Assembly: GCF_021155765.1 (NCBI RefSeq)
Contig: NC_060106.1
Coordinates: forward strand, 7,447,501-7,511,500
DNA: 64,000 nt
Direction: 5' to 3'
DNA from: Diprion similis
Taxonomy: Eukaryota; Arthropoda; Insecta; Hymenoptera; Diprionidae
This document shows, piece after piece, positions 63,166 to 64,000 of the stretch. Both the position numbers and the translations under genes were made by a program. A model generated the notes under the pieces. That model did no database searches, was not told the origin of the DNA, and worked only from the letters and a program-made list of their open reading frames with translations. The first letter of the stretch is position 1, and each line of letters starts with the position of its first letter.

Positions 63166-64000
63166 ATGTCTGGACTGATCAGAAATCTTTCACTTCAGGC
63201 TAAGCACTTGGTAAGAACCACCAAGGCTCAACTATTTATTGTACTATTATTAACAATTGTTTCAAATTTTTTTTCCACTTTCAAACGGTATTGGTACTGA
63301 TTCGACATATTTCGAATTTTTCGTCATATTCCAGACAAATGCTGTGGATTTGTTCAAATTTATGAATTCACATAATATGAATACCTTCCTGTCACTGATA
63401 AATTTAAAATAAATAAGTTAGTTTAATGATTTTGCTTTCATGTGATCAATGATCAAAAGGTTTTGTTAAAACTAACTTTTCCTCTGGCAGGTAAAACAAG
63501 GACTCACACAATCCGCAGTAAACACAAGTATCCGTAACTTTACCGTTGGCGCCAGGCTGCTCAACGCATCAGGACCTCAGATCCAGAAGCCAGCCCCGTC
63601 ATTTGCTGGTACCGCAGTAATCAATGGAGACTTCAAGGACATAAAACTAGAAGATTATCGAGGAAAATACGTCGTCTTATTTTTCTACCCATTGGACTTG
63701 TAAGTAGTTTATAATTTACGAGTAAATCGACATTATTGCTATAAATTAACAAAATGTGCCAAAAATTTCACCTATTAATATATTAATGACAACTAATTTT
63801 CATAATGCAAGTCTTTCTTGCATTACTTTTATCACACTGTGCAGTATTTGTATTTACATATTAAGAGAATATCTTTTATCTGCAAGTAGGACCGTAATTT
63901 TTCAGCACGTTTGTTTGCCCAACCGAAATAGTTGCGTTCAGCGACCGAATGAGTGAATTTGAATCGCTCAATACAGCAGTTATTGGAGTATCAACCGACT
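63166..64000 (+). CDS. Prx3: Mitochondrial peroxiredoxin 3, 5' part (continues beyond window)
   Basis: Exons 63166-63210, 63491-63699 and 63906 to the window end. The start [20 protein letters not shown] opens a basic, Ser-rich presequence consistent with mitochondrial import. The AhpC/Prx1-type thioredoxin fold follows: [40 protein letters not shown] and [13 protein letters not shown]. The peroxidatic cysteine sits in FVCPTE. The resolving-cysteine half lies outside the window. It is a typical 2-Cys peroxidase reducing hydrogen peroxide with thioredoxin 2, by family. The codon for F in DFTF is split by the second intron. Confidence 0.92.

Overview
The window is eukaryotic and almost certainly from an insect. 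It is AT-rich, has short GT-AG introns, and carries orthologs of insect genes (thickveins, okra/Rad54, Caf1-55, Slob-like, mitochondrial Prx3). Hymenoptera is my best guess, but that is inference. I assembled all gene models by hand from open frames, splice signals and reading-phase continuity. For every gene complete in the window the summed coding length is a multiple of three.

Layout. 1-6959 (+): 3' part of a cadherin-family membrane protein with a Thr-rich mucin-like region, a furin-type site, one transmembrane helix and a 120-residue tail; its last intron holds a fold-back element. 10986-13967 (+): a tandem C2-domain protein, with a larger inverted-repeat element in intron 1. 15726-17902 (-): a complete BMP type I receptor (tkv). 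20109-21184 and 21932-22692 (-): two neighbouring genes with C-terminal RING fingers. 23763-36905: a 13.1-kb array of a 191-bp satellite, about 69 copies, flanked by a second, older repeat family of about 310 bp. 40438-44150 (+): Rad54, with one GC-AG intron. 45827-48835 (+): Caf1-55/RBBP4. 50268-57687 (-): a Slob/PXK-type pseudokinase gene, convergent with Caf1-55, with a recognisable TATA+Inr promoter and a 54-nt exon whose inclusion changes the C-terminus. 60292-61932 (-): NSMCE3/MAGE. 63166-64000 (+): 5' part of mitochondrial peroxiredoxin 3.

The most unusual structure is the satellite. Between anchors at 24133 and 36548 there are exactly 65 x 191 bp, so there is no net length change over 66 monomers. 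Monomer variants show that a block of about 6.1 kb (32 monomers) was duplicated in tandem, and that the second copy differs by a five-monomer (955-bp) deletion. A perfect 6-bp-stem hairpin persists even in the decayed edge copies.

The genes are not an operon-like system. Several (Rad54, Caf1-55, NSMCE3, an RNF4-like RING protein) act in chromatin or DNA repair, but their proximity may be coincidental.
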